DNA from: Pseudomonas deceptionensis
Lineage (GTDB): Bacteria; Pseudomonadota; Gammaproteobacteria; Pseudomonadales; Pseudomonadaceae
Reading direction: 5' to 3'
DNA: 64,000 nt
NCBI RefSeq assembly: GCF_900106095.1
Contig: NZ_FNUD01000002.1
Span: 2,873,501 to 2,937,500 of the forward strand
The notes beneath the pieces were generated by a model. It was not told where the DNA came from. It saw nothing but the letters and a program-made list of their open reading frames with translations, and did not search any database. Of the stretch, positions 25,269-33,968 are shown in pieces. Numbering within the stretch: position 1 is the first letter of the stretch; every line of letters starts with the position of its first letter. The translations under genes were made by a program, and so were the position numbers.

Positions 25269-26015
25269 ATGGATAAAGTCATCGTGATCACCGGTGGCAG
25301 TCGTGGCATCGGTGCCGCCACTGCCGTGCTGGCGGCGCAGCAGGGATATCGGATCTGCATCAACTACCTGGCCGACGATGCCGCGGCCCATGAGGTGCTG
25401 GCACAAGTCCGCGCTCTGGGCGCGCAGGCCATCGCCGTGCGTGCCGATGTGAGCGACGAAGAGGAAATCGTCCGTCTGTTCATCGAGGTTGACGAGCAGT
25501 TGGGCCCGGTCACGGCGCTGGTCAACAACGCCGGCACCGTGGGCCTCAAGTCACGGGTGGACGAGCTGTCCGAGCTGCGCATCATGCACACGCTGAAAAC
25601 CAACGTGCTGGGCCCCATCCTGTGCGCCAAGCATGCCGTGCTGCGCATGTCGCCACGTTACGGCGGGCAGGGTGGCAATATCGTCAACGTGTCGTCGGTG
25701 GCGTCCCGTCTGGGCTCGCCCGGCGAGTATGTCGACTACGCCGCCTCCAAGGGCGCAGTGGATACCTTCACCCTGGGCTTGTCCAAGGAACTGGCGGGCG
25801 AAGGTATCCGGGTCAATGCGGTGCGCCCGGGCTACATTTTTACCGACTTCCACGCCTTGAGCGGCGACCCCGGGCGGGTCAGCAAACTTGAACCGATCAT
25901 CCCGATGGGCCGTGGCGGGCGTCCGGAAGAAGTGGCCGAAGCGATTATCTGGCTGCTGTCGGACAAGGCCTCGTATACCACCGGCACCTTTCTGGATCTG
26001 GGCGGCGGGCGGTAA
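25269..26015 (+). CDS. SDR family oxidoreductase
   Basis: 248 aa classical short-chain dehydrogenase: TGGSRGIG cofactor site, NNAGTVG, NVSSVASRLG with catalytic Ser, YAASK, and C-terminal GTFLDLGGG. Resembles the glucose-1-dehydrogenase/FabG-like group common in Pseudomonas. ATG 25269 is nine bases after GGGGAG; a GTG two codons earlier sits too close to it. It stands alone between the c-di-GMP protein and a REPIN; nothing nearby suggests the substrate. Confidence 0.86.
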   Translation: MDKVIVITGGSRGIGAATAVLAAQQGYRICINYLADDAAAHEVLAQVRALGAQAIAVRADVSDEEEIVRLFIEVDEQLGPVTALVNNAGTVGLKSRVDELSELRIMHTLKTNVLGPILCAKHAVLRMSPRYGGQGGNIVNVSSVASRLGSPGEYVDYAASKGAVDTFTLGLSKELAGEGIRVNAVRPGYIFTDFHALSGDPGRVSKLEPIIPMGRGGRPEEVAEAIIWLLSDKASYTTGTFLDLGGGR

Positions 26016-26046
26016 GCCCCCACTATCTCCCTTAGACACTCTGGCC

Positions 26047-26097
26047 GTGGGAGCGAGCCTGCTCGCGAATGATCTTCGCGAGCAGGCTCGCTCCCAC
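26047..26097. repeat. REPIN, perfect 23-base inverted repeat
   Basis: GTGGGAGCGAGCCTGCTCGC plus GAA and its exact complement (26047-26069 and 26075-26097) around a five-base loop. This is the common REP sequence of the P. fluorescens group, here as an inverted pair. Another pair with the same core is at 58675-58774. Confidence 0.85.
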
Positions 26098-26124
26098 ATT
26101 GCTTGCTTTTACGCTTGATCCGAC

Positions 26125-26143
26125 GATAATGCGACTTATTGCT
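26125..26143. promoter_or_regulatory. Fur box candidate upstream of ECF sigma gene
   Basis: GATAATGCGACTTATTGCT matches the 19-base consensus GATAATGATAATCATTATC at 12 positions, including the first seven. It lies 22 bases before the sigma gene start, where Fur-Fe would repress it in iron-replete cells. Confidence 0.6.
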
Positions 26144-26164
26144 ATTTAAGTCCGGTTATCTATC

Positions 26165-26677
26165 GTGCCTACTCCTGTGGATCCCAAAAGCCTGCTTGCC
26201 AGCCTGTATCAGGACAATCATGCGTGGTTGCGCGGCTGGCTGTCGCGACAGGTGCGTTGCCCGCAGGATGCGGCCGATCTGACCCAGGACACCTTTCTGC
26301 GCGCCTATGATGCCCGGCAACTGGACCGCATCCAGGAACCCCGCGCCTATTTGAGCACCGTTGCCCGCCGTCTGCTGTGTTCGCTGTGGCGTCGGCGCAA
26401 GCTGGAACAATCCTATCTGGACCAGTTGGCCGATTTGCCAACCGCCCATGCACCTTCTGCCGAAGACATTGCCCTGGTGCGCGAGGCAATTGAAGCCATC
26501 GATCACGCGCTCGAAGGATTGCCGTCACGCGTTAAGCGGGCCTTTTTGCTCAATCGCCTCGAAGGCATGCCCCAGCAGGCCATCGCTGACCTTTTGGGGG
26601 TTTCGCTGGCGACGGTGGAACGCGATTTGCGCCGCGCCTTCGTTCACTGCCTGACACACAGAGTGCAGCCCCTATGA
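26165..26677 (+). CDS. ECF sigma factor, FecI family
   Basis: 170 aa iron-starvation-type sigma factor. Region 2 (VRCPQDAADLTQDTFLRAY, then EPRAYLSTVARRLLCSLWRR) and region 4 (ALEGLPSRVKRAFLLNRLEG, PQQAIADLLGVSLATVERD, LRRAF) are complete. GTG start at 26165. It is followed with a four-base overlap by its FecR-type regulator and then a TonB receptor, the standard cell-surface signalling arrangement: the receptor senses its siderophore, FecR relays, and this factor transcribes the receptor gene. A Fur-like site lies just upstream. Confidence 0.92.
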   Translation: MPTPVDPKSLLASLYQDNHAWLRGWLSRQVRCPQDAADLTQDTFLRAYDARQLDRIQEPRAYLSTVARRLLCSLWRRRKLEQSYLDQLADLPTAHAPSAEDIALVREAIEAIDHALEGLPSRVKRAFLLNRLEGMPQQAIADLLGVSLATVERDLRRAFVHCLTHRVQPL

Positions 26678-27651
26678 GTACCGCCAAGGTCGATCCGATC
26701 ACCCGTGCAGCCATTGACTGGATGCTGCGCCTTGAGTCCGGGGATGCCTGCCCTTCGGAGCGTCAGGTGTTCAAAGCCTGGCTGGTTGAAAACCCCGACC
26801 ACATGGCCGCATGGCAGCGCGTGGCCGGGGTGCTGAAAGCCCCGATGGCCGACCTGCAATCGGTCGAGCGGCGCAGCCCGGGGCAATTGCAGGCGGCACG
26901 CCGGGCACTGCTGGGCGGCACTTCAGGTTCGCGCAAAAAGGCCCTGCAGGGCGGCTTGTTACTGTTGCTGCTCGGGCTGGGGGCGGCGGGGCTGGTTGAC
27001 CGCGTTACCCCACTGGCAGGCCTGATGGCCGACCAGCACACCGGCACCGGTGAGCGCAAAACCATCCAGCTGGACGATGGCAGCCTTCTGACGCTCAACG
27101 CCCGCAGCGCGGTAGATATCCAGTTCAGCCACGGCCAGCGGCGTGTGCATTTGCGCGAAGGCGAGTTGCAAGTGGATGTGGCCGTCGATCCCGGGCGCCC
27201 GTTTGTGGTCACCACCGCCCAGGGCCAGGTTCAGGCACTGGGGACGCGCTTTATGGTGCGCCAGGGAGCTGAAGAAAGCCTGGCCAGCGTGCAACAACAC
27301 AGCGTGCAACTCGATACCCTGGGCGGCCAGCAACGGCGTATAGACACCGGCCAGGCGGTGTCTTTCACGGCCAGTCAGATTGACCCGCAAATCCCGACCT
27401 CGCGCAGCCAGACCGATTGGCTGCAGGGCCGGGTCGAGTTGCATGATGAGCCGTTGCAAGCCCTTGTCGACGCGCTGCGACCGTACCAGAGCGGTGTGCT
27501 GCGCATCAGCCCCGAAGCCGCCAAAGTGCGGGTGTTCGGCGTGTTCCCGCTGGACAACACCCCTCAAACCTTGAGTGCACTGGCGCAGACCTTGCCGATC
27601 AAGGTCACGCGTTACGGCCCCTGGCTGACGCTGATCGATGTACGTCGGTAA
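26674..27651 (+). CDS. FecR family sigma regulator
   Basis: 325 aa single-pass inner-membrane protein. N-terminal cytoplasmic DUF4880-type segment (TRAAIDWMLRLESGDACPSE, WLVENPDHMAAWQRV) that contacts the sigma factor; membrane helix near residues 90-105 (LLLLLLGLGAAGLV); periplasmic FecR domain (LDDGSLLTLNARSAVDIQFS, VQALGTRFMVR) and a C-terminal STN-like segment that would receive the signal from the TonB receptor. ATG overlaps the sigma gene stop (ATGA). Complete and of normal length. Confidence 0.92.
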   Translation: MSTAKVDPITRAAIDWMLRLESGDACPSERQVFKAWLVENPDHMAAWQRVAGVLKAPMADLQSVERRSPGQLQAARRALLGGTSGSRKKALQGGLLLLLLGLGAAGLVDRVTPLAGLMADQHTGTGERKTIQLDDGSLLTLNARSAVDIQFSHGQRRVHLREGELQVDVAVDPGRPFVVTTAQGQVQALGTRFMVRQGAEESLASVQQHSVQLDTLGGQQRRIDTGQAVSFTASQIDPQIPTSRSQTDWLQGRVELHDEPLQALVDALRPYQSGVLRISPEAAKVRVFGVFPLDNTPQTLSALAQTLPIKVTRYGPWLTLIDVRR

Positions 27652-27752
27652 AAATTCAATGAATGCGAATTAATTACAAATAGTCTGAGGGGAAACCCTT
27701 GCTCGTTGGTCAAGGTTACAACTGCCTACCGTGCAACGAGAAAGGACGCCCC

Positions 27753-30188
27753 ATGCCGTACGCCCCGCTTAAACCCTGCCTGCTGGCACTGACAATCACC
27801 CTGGGCATTGCCGGCCACCTGCCAAGCGCGGTGGCCGAGGCGATGCACGCTGACCAGGGGGCCGTCCGTTTTTTTGATCTGCCGCCTGCGCCTTTGGGTG
27901 TGACCCTGAGCCGGATCGCCCGTGACAGTAACCTGACCCTGTCCGTTGCGCCGGCCTTGTTGCAGGGCAAAACCAGCGCTGCGGTAAACGGCATGTACAC
28001 CCCGCAACAGGCGGCCGAGCGCGCGCTGGTGGGCTGTGGCCTGGGCCTGAGCGTGACAGACAGCGGGGCTTTGAGTGTTTACCCGCAGGCCGAAGCGGGC
28101 GCGTTGAACCTGGGGGCGACCACGGTTTCGGCGCTTGTGGCCGAAGATGGCCGTGGTCATGTTGACGGTTTTGTCGCTACCCGTTCGGCGACGGCGACCA
28201 AAACCGATACGCCGATCCTGGAAATCCCGCAAACCATTAACGTGGTGACCACCGATCAAGTGGAGGTGCAGGGCGCGCGCGACCTGACCCAGGCGCTGCG
28301 GTATACGCCGGGCCTGAGTACCAATGGTTACACCGATCGCAACACCATCGCGGACGAAATCACCAGCCGCGGGTTTGCACCGACCCTGCTCTACCTCGAT
28401 GGCGCGTATCTGCCGTCGGCGGGCAGCCTGGGCGGCACACCGCAAATCGATCCGTACACCCTGGAACGCATCGAAGTGCTCAAGGGGCCGTCCTCGGTGC
28501 TGTATGGCCAGAACCAGCCGGGGGGCATGATCAACATGGTGTCCAAGCGTCCGAGCATGCAGGCCCGGCATGAGATCAAGGTCGGCACCGGCAGTTTTGA
28601 CCGCTACAACCTGGGCTTTGATTTCACCGGGCCACTGGACGATGCCAAAACCCTTGGCTATCGCCTGATCGGTGTCGGCAACACCGGCAGCGAACAAGTG
28701 GATTACACCGAAGACTCGCGCATGCTGCTGGCCCCCAGCTTCACCTGGGCACCCGATGACGACACCGAACTGACGTTGTACGCGCAATTGCAACGCGATG
28801 ATGCCCTGGCCGATTACCAGGCCTTGCCTGCCGTGGGCAGCCTGTACCGCAACTCCCGGGGCAACAAGATTGATCGCGACACGTTTTTGGGCGACTCGAA
28901 ATGGAATGACTACAAGCGCGACCAATATGTGCTGGGCTATCAGTTCACCCATGCTTTCAACGAGACCATGACCTATCGCCAGAGCCTGAGCTACATCGAC
29001 GTCGACGACCGCTACAAGGGGTTTTACCTGAACCGCTTTGTCACGGCCCCGGACGGCGCGACCGACACCCACGCCAGCCGCACCAAGCTCGACTGGCGCC
29101 AGCAGAACAGCTCGTACAGCTTCGATAACCACCTGCAAAGCGACTTCGTCACCGGGCCGTTGCAGCACACCTTGCTGGTGGGCCTGGACTACCGAAGCTT
29201 CATTCGCAAATACCAGGGCTACAACCTGAGTGGCAGCGAGGTCATCGACCTCTACAACCCGAGCAACTATCGCACCACGGGTGTGCCGACCCTGACCACA
29301 AAATGGGATAACCGGGTCAAGCAAACCGGTTTTTATGTGCAGGACCAGATCAAGCTCGACAACTTTATCCTGACCATTGGCGGTCGCCAGGATTGGGCGA
29401 AAGTTGAAAACAATGACTTGCTCGCCCATTCGCGGGAGACGCAGAACGACAACAAGTTCACCGGGCGTGTGGGCCTGACCTATGTCACTTCGTTCGGTCT
29501 GGCACCGTATATCAGCTACACCGAATCGTTCCTGCCCTCGGTGGGCACCAGCGCGCCGGCCCGCGGAGGCAAGGCGTTTGCGCCCATGACCGGCAAGCAA
29601 TACGAAGTGGGGGTCAAGTACCAGCCGAATGATACGACCTTGCTCACGGCCTCGGTGTTTGAGATCAAGCAGCAAAACGTCCTGACCGGCGACCTGGAGT
29701 ATCTGGAGTATCAAGTCCAGGAAGGCGAGGTCAGCTCGCGGGGGATAGAGCTGGAGGGCAAAAGCCGCTTGGGCGATATTGACCTGATTGCCTCGCTGTC
29801 TTACCTGGACGTGTTCTACAGCAAATCCAACTACGGCAACGAAGGCAACCGCAGTGAGGCACAAGCACCGTGGGCAGCCAGTGTGTGGGCGGACTATCAC
29901 TTCACTGCGCAAGCGCTGAAGGGCGTGACCCTCGGTGGCGGTGCGCGTTACACGGGCAAAAACTTCGGCGACTCGGCCAACACCTTCAAGACCCCGTCAT
30001 TTGTCGTGTACGACGCCACGCTCAGCTACGACCTGGCAGCCCTGGACCCGAGCTTCAAAGGGGTCAGTACCCAACTGAACGTGCAGAACCTGTTTGATCG
30101 CGAGTACGTGTCCTCGTGCAACTACAGCTTTGGCTGTTATTACGGGCAGCAAAGAACGGCAGCGCTGGAAGTCAAATACGATTGGTGA
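27753..30188 (+). CDS. TonB-dependent siderophore receptor with signalling domain
   Basis: 811 aa outer-membrane receptor. Signal peptide (LLALTITLGIAGHLPSAVAE), N-terminal STN signalling domain (RFFDLPPAPLGVTLSRIARD to SVYPQAEAG, residues about 34-112), TonB-box region and plug (PILEIPQTINVVT, VLKGPSSVLYGQNQPGG, then MVSKRP) and a 22-strand barrel ending in VKYDW with a C-terminal aromatic residue. The STN domain and the upstream fecI-fecR pair show it transmits a signal on ligand binding. ATG 27753 follows AAAGGA; a longer start at 27699 adds no signal-peptide residues. Ligand unknown, likely an iron siderophore taken from other microbes. Confidence 0.92.
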   Translation: MPYAPLKPCLLALTITLGIAGHLPSAVAEAMHADQGAVRFFDLPPAPLGVTLSRIARDSNLTLSVAPALLQGKTSAAVNGMYTPQQAAERALVGCGLGLSVTDSGALSVYPQAEAGALNLGATTVSALVAEDGRGHVDGFVATRSATATKTDTPILEIPQTINVVTTDQVEVQGARDLTQALRYTPGLSTNGYTDRNTIADEITSRGFAPTLLYLDGAYLPSAGSLGGTPQIDPYTLERIEVLKGPSSVLYGQNQPGGMINMVSKRPSMQARHEIKVGTGSFDRYNLGFDFTGPLDDAKTLGYRLIGVGNTGSEQVDYTEDSRMLLAPSFTWAPDDDTELTLYAQLQRDDALADYQALPAVGSLYRNSRGNKIDRDTFLGDSKWNDYKRDQYVLGYQFTHAFNETMTYRQSLSYIDVDDRYKGFYLNRFVTAPDGATDTHASRTKLDWRQQNSSYSFDNHLQSDFVTGPLQHTLLVGLDYRSFIRKYQGYNLSGSEVIDLYNPSNYRTTGVPTLTTKWDNRVKQTGFYVQDQIKLDNFILTIGGRQDWAKVENNDLLAHSRETQNDNKFTGRVGLTYVTSFGLAPYISYTESFLPSVGTSAPARGGKAFAPMTGKQYEVGVKYQPNDTTLLTASVFEIKQQNVLTGDLEYLEYQVQEGEVSSRGIELEGKSRLGDIDLIASLSYLDVFYSKSNYGNEGNRSEAQAPWAASVWADYHFTAQALKGVTLGGGARYTGKNFGDSANTFKTPSFVVYDATLSYDLAALDPSFKGVSTQLNVQNLFDREYVSSCNYSFGCYYGQQRTAALEVKYDW

Positions 30189-30197
30189 TGCCACTGC

Positions 30198-30335
30198 AAT
30201 CGACCCGTAGCCGCTGAGGAGCGAAGCGAGGCTGCGACCGGTCGCGAAGCGATCGCAAATGCAGACGCCTCAATGTATCTGATACATCGAGGCGTCTGCA
30301 TCGCAGCCTTCGTTCCTCGGCAGCGGCTACAGGCC
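30198..30335. repeat. composite REP pair with central palindrome
   Basis: Outer inverted arms of a second REP type (CCGTAGCCGCTGAGG at the left, CAGCGGCTACAGG at the right) enclose a nested palindrome: ATGCAGACGCCTC (30259-30271) pairs with its complement at 30289-30301, with ATGTATC/GATACAT inside. It fills the space between the convergent receptor and epimerase genes and can act as a two-way terminator; TTTTTTT follows at 30340. Confidence 0.75.
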
Positions 30336-30345
30336 GAGGTTTTTT

Positions 30346-31590
30346 TCAGCGTCGCAGTTTCAGAGCGCTGGCCAGGCTGATGGCCAGCGGCAGGCGCGGT
30401 AGCAACGTGGCCTGGTACGCATGGTAAAGGTCCGGCTTGCCGGGCCATATCTTTTGCGTAGGCTGGTTGTCGACCCCCAGCTCGTGGTGCCAGCTGCCGT
30501 GCTGGCGGTCGATCATGTACAGGTCGATATAGTCCCAGAACTGTTGATACCAGACTTCGTACTCATGCTCTTCGGTGCGCTGCAATAACGCCGCCGCAGC
30601 AGCAGACGCTTCGGCCAGGGTCCAGTGCAGGCGCTCGCGCACCACGGGCTGGTTGTTCCAGTCCAGGGTGTAGACGATGCCGCTGTTGCCATCGACATTC
30701 CAGCCATGCTGGCACGCGCTGCGAAACAGTTGGCGGGCGTCTTCGAGCAGCCACTCGGGTGCCGGCAGGCCACGCTGTTTGCGCGCAGCTTCAAGGTGCA
30801 GCAACAGGCGCGCCCATTCAAAGGCGTGGCCCGGGGTTTTGCCAAACGGGCGGAAACCGTCCGCCGGGTTGTCCTGGTTGTAGTCGGGCAGCGGCTGCCA
30901 CCGGGCATCGAAATGCTCGATCGGCAGGTAGTGCGATTGTGCGGCGTGCTGGTGAATCACTCGCTCGGCGATGCGCAGGGCGCGGTTGAGCCACAGGTCC
31001 TGGTCGAGGACATCGGCCAGGGCCAGAAAGGCTTCAGTGCCATGCATGTTGCTGTTGGCTCCGCGATAGGCCTCGCAGTCACTCCAGTCACCGGCAAAAC
31101 TTTCCAGCAGGGCGCCTTCAGGCTCCGACCAGAAGTGCTCTTCGAGGACTTGCACCGCATCACTGAGCAATTGATCGGCGCCACCACGACCGGCAACGGC
31201 TGCGGAACTGGCAGCCAGGGCCACGAAGGCATGCAGATAGGCTTCTTTGCGGGTATTGCCGTCCTGCCCATGGGCGCTGGCAAACCAGCCACCGTGGCTG
31301 GCATCACGCAAGGGCCCGGCCAGTGCGGCCAGGCCGTGGTCGATCAGCGGGGTGCAGCCCGGCAGGCCCTGAATATGGGCAAGCGCAAAACTGTGCACCA
31401 TGCGCGCCGTGGTCACGGTGTTCGCCGGGGCATCGTCCGGGCGGCGGCCAAAACAGTCCAGCTGGGCGAACCCGTCGGGCACGCGTGCGGCCTTGGCAAA
31501 GTCGACCAGCGCCTGGCCCTGATCCCGCAGCCACTGCTGATGGGGTAAGGATGTGAGCCAGCTGTCGCTGGTGCGGGTGAGATCGGTCAT
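30346..31590 (-). CDS. AGE family epimerase/isomerase, mannose isomerase type
   Basis: 414 aa (alpha/alpha)6-barrel protein of the N-acylglucosamine 2-epimerase family. Features: TVTTARMVHSFALAH, HGGWF, RKEAYLHAFVALAASSA, ANSNMHGTEAFLALAD, FGKTPGHAFEWARLLLHLE, and YHAYQATLLPRLP near the end; these hold the conserved His and Arg/Glu residues of the sugar pocket. The length and motifs fit bacterial D-mannose isomerase (mannose to fructose), though cellobiose or N-acyl sugar epimerases share the fold. Single gene on this strand, followed by a REP element; no sugar transporter nearby. Confidence 0.85.
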   Translation of the reverse strand: MTDLTRTSDSWLTSLPHQQWLRDQGQALVDFAKAARVPDGFAQLDCFGRRPDDAPANTVTTARMVHSFALAHIQGLPGCTPLIDHGLAALAGPLRDASHGGWFASAHGQDGNTRKEAYLHAFVALAASSAAVAGRGGADQLLSDAVQVLEEHFWSEPEGALLESFAGDWSDCEAYRGANSNMHGTEAFLALADVLDQDLWLNRALRIAERVIHQHAAQSHYLPIEHFDARWQPLPDYNQDNPADGFRPFGKTPGHAFEWARLLLHLEAARKQRGLPAPEWLLEDARQLFRSACQHGWNVDGNSGIVYTLDWNNQPVVRERLHWTLAEASAAAAALLQRTEEHEYEVWYQQFWDYIDLYMIDRQHGSWHHELGVDNQPTQKIWPGKPDLYHAYQATLLPRLPLAISLASALKLRR

Positions 31591-31684
31591 TGGCCACCTG
31601 TGGTGTTCTTGTCGTTATTCAACGTTCGCAGCCTAAGGGATTGCTCTTGAAGTGAATAGCTGAAAGGTTTCATCCTTGCGCCGC

Positions 31685-32923
31685 TCAGGCATTCAGATGA
31701 ACCACCTGCGGGGTGCGGGTCATGACTACCTGGCCGCCGCGCACCGACAGCAACGGTTTGGCCTGCAGGCGTACGGCTTCAAAATCGCTGGTGGCCTCCA
31801 GCACCACCAGACTGGCCGGGCGGCCTACAGCCAGGCCGTAGCGATCCCCAAGATTCAGGGTGCGGGCGCTGTTGTCGGTGACCAGGTCAAGGCAGCGCTG
31901 CAGGTCTTCAAACCCCAGCATGTGGCAGATGTGCAGCCCGGCATCCAGCACACGCAAAATGGCGCCATTACCCAGTGGGTACCAAGGGTCCATGATTGAG
32001 TCCTGGCCGAAGCAGACATTCATCCCGGCGCGATCCAGCTCGGCCACACGGGTCACGCCCCGGCGCTTGGGGAAGCTGTCGAAGCGCCCTTGCAGGTGAA
32101 TGCTTTCGGTGGGGCACGAGACAAAATTGATCCCCGACTGCTTGAGCAACCGGAACAGTTTGGAGCAATAGGCGTTGTCGTAGGAGCCCATGGCGGTGGT
32201 GTGACTGGCGGTTACCCGGCTGCCCATGCCGCGCACCCTGGCCTGTTCGGCCAGGACCTCGAGAAAGCGTGAATGAGGGTCGTCGGTTTCATCGCAATGC
32301 ACATCCACCAGACAGCCATGTTTCTCAGCCAGGTCCATCAGGAAGTGGATCGAGCTGACACCCTGTTCGCGGGTGTTTTCAAAGTGCGGAATGCCGCCCA
32401 CCACGTCTGCGCCCATGGCCACGGCACGCTCCATCAGGGCCCGGCCATCGGCATAGGACTCGATGCCTTCCTGGGGGAAGGCCACGATCTGCAAATCGAT
32501 CAGGTGGCTGGCTTCTTCGCGCACTTGCAGCATGGCTTGCAGAGCAACCAGCGACGGATCGGTCACGTCGACGTGGGTGCGCACGTGTTGAATGCCGTGC
32601 TCGGCCAGCATGCGGAGGGTGGCATGGGCCCGCTGCCGGGTGTCTTCAAGGGTGATGGTCTGCTTGCGCTGGCTCCAGCGCTCGATGCCCTCAAACAGGG
32701 TGCCGCTCATGTTCCACTCGGGTTGCCCGGCGGTCAGGGTTGCGTCCAGGTGAATATGGGGTTCGACCAGCGGCGGGATCACCAGCCAGCCCCGGGCGTC
32801 AAGGTCCCGTGCGCCCGGGGTCAGGCTTGCGGTTTGTGGAGTGATCGCGGTGAAAACCCGGTTTTCCCAGCTCAGGGTGTGCAGGCCATCCATGTGACGC
32901 AGTCGGGCATTGATCAGGTTCAT
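31685..32923 (-). CDS. codA: cytosine deaminase-family amidohydrolase, possible 5-methylcytosine deaminase
   Basis: 412 aa metal-dependent deaminase closely similar to E. coli CodA: VEPHIHLDATLTAGQPEWN (metal His pair), HCDETDD, ASHTTAMGSYDNAY, IHLQGRFDSFPKRRG and the metal Asp in FGQDSIMDPWYPLG. E. coli has Asp-Asp (313-314) there; this protein has Asp308-Ser309. Loss of the second Asp is the change by which bacterial 5-methylcytosine deaminases were recognised, so the true substrate may include 5-methylcytosine as well as cytosine. Start ATG 32923 follows AAGGAC; the longer frame from 32974 is not conserved. No codB permease is adjacent. Confidence 0.87.
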   Translation of the reverse strand: MNLINARLRHMDGLHTLSWENRVFTAITPQTASLTPGARDLDARGWLVIPPLVEPHIHLDATLTAGQPEWNMSGTLFEGIERWSQRKQTITLEDTRQRAHATLRMLAEHGIQHVRTHVDVTDPSLVALQAMLQVREEASHLIDLQIVAFPQEGIESYADGRALMERAVAMGADVVGGIPHFENTREQGVSSIHFLMDLAEKHGCLVDVHCDETDDPHSRFLEVLAEQARVRGMGSRVTASHTTAMGSYDNAYCSKLFRLLKQSGINFVSCPTESIHLQGRFDSFPKRRGVTRVAELDRAGMNVCFGQDSIMDPWYPLGNGAILRVLDAGLHICHMLGFEDLQRCLDLVTDNSARTLNLGDRYGLAVGRPASLVVLEATSDFEAVRLQAKPLLSVRGGQVVMTRTPQVVHLNA

Positions 32924-33003
32924 GGTGGGTCCTTGTGGTGAAGGCGCGCAGCGGCCTGAGAAAATGTAGCTCAATGTCGCCGGCAGCGGCAGGGGGCCGG
33001 GGC

Positions 33004-33867
33004 TTAAATCTCCGGCACCCAGCCCTGGGACCAGTCACTGTCATGCCTGACCACGTCGCGCAGCAATTCAATGCCTTGTTGCAGGGCGGCACTGTCGCGC
33101 TCGCGGGAATACACCAGATAGGTCGGGTAGCTGAATTCGGGGGCTTTGGGCACCCGCTCCAGGGCTCCGCTGTCCAGGTAGCTCTGTACCACCCGGGTGC
33201 GGAAGTAGCCGCTGCCACCGTTTTGCAGAATGAAATGCAGGGCGACGGGGCCCAGGTTGAAGCTGATGGCGGCCCGGGCCTTGTCGGGGAGGGCGGCGTC
33301 ATGCTGACGGCGAAAGTCGTCGCCCCAGTCAACGTAAACATAGGGATCGGGCAGGTCGGGGCGGCGAATCTGGATCAGTTTTTCTTCCAGCAACTGCTCG
33401 ACCTGCACGCCGGGCCAATAGGCCGGCTGATAGACCAGCACGGCGTCCAGCAGGCCCATTTCGAGCTGGCGCAACAACCACTCGCAATCGCGGATCTGCA
33501 CCCGCAGGGCATGGGTGGTGAGGTGCTGGCGCAGGGCCTTGGCCCAACTGAGGATCAGCGGGTTGCACAGGCTGACTTCGCCACCGATGTGCAGCATCTG
33601 GTGCAGCCCTTCAGGGCGTGGCAGATCACGGCGGGCGGCTTCCCAGGTTTGCAGCAGTTGATTGGCGTACACCACAAAGGCTTCACCCTCGGGTGTCAGC
33701 CTGGCGCCAGCGCGGTTGCGGATAAACAGGGTCACGCCCAACAGGCTTTCGAGCTTGTGCACCCGCGCGGTCACGGCCGTCTGGGTTACATGCAGCTTTT
33801 CGGCTGCGCCGACAAGGCTGCCGTAGCGAACGATTTCGAGGAAGGTGCGGGCCAGGTCGAGGTCCAT
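33004..33867 (-). CDS. LysR family transcriptional regulator
   Basis: 287 aa. Winged helix MDLDLARTFLEIVRYGSLVG, AAEKLHVTQTAVTARVHKLE, followed by an effector-binding domain. Start ATG 33867 is preferred over 33885. It lies 80 bases upstream of the cytosine-deaminase gene on the same strand, so may regulate it and be partly cotranscribed; alternatively it controls the TonB receptor on its other side. A palindrome lies in its upstream region. Confidence 0.86.
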   Translation of the reverse strand: MDLDLARTFLEIVRYGSLVGAAEKLHVTQTAVTARVHKLESLLGVTLFIRNRAGARLTPEGEAFVVYANQLLQTWEAARRDLPRPEGLHQMLHIGGEVSLCNPLILSWAKALRQHLTTHALRVQIRDCEWLLRQLEMGLLDAVLVYQPAYWPGVQVEQLLEEKLIQIRRPDLPDPYVYVDWGDDFRRQHDAALPDKARAAISFNLGPVALHFILQNGGSGYFRTRVVQSYLDSGALERVPKAPEFSYPTYLVYSRERDSAALQQGIELLRDVVRHDSDWSQGWVPEI

Positions 33868-33926
33868 AAACGCGCCAGTCAGCAAGGGGCGTTCAGTGTA
33901 AGGGAGAACAGGCGGTTACTCACCCC

Positions 33927-33960
33927 AATCCTGTGCGGGAACGGCCAGGGCCGCTCCCGC
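33927..33960. terminator. imperfect palindrome after TonB receptor gene
   Basis: GTGCGGGAACGGCC pairs with GGCCGCTCCCGCAC across a short centre, immediately downstream of the receptor stop on the minus strand. No T run; likely a REP-type element that may also protect the mRNA 3' end. Confidence 0.5.
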
Positions 33961-33968
33961 ACTTCAGA

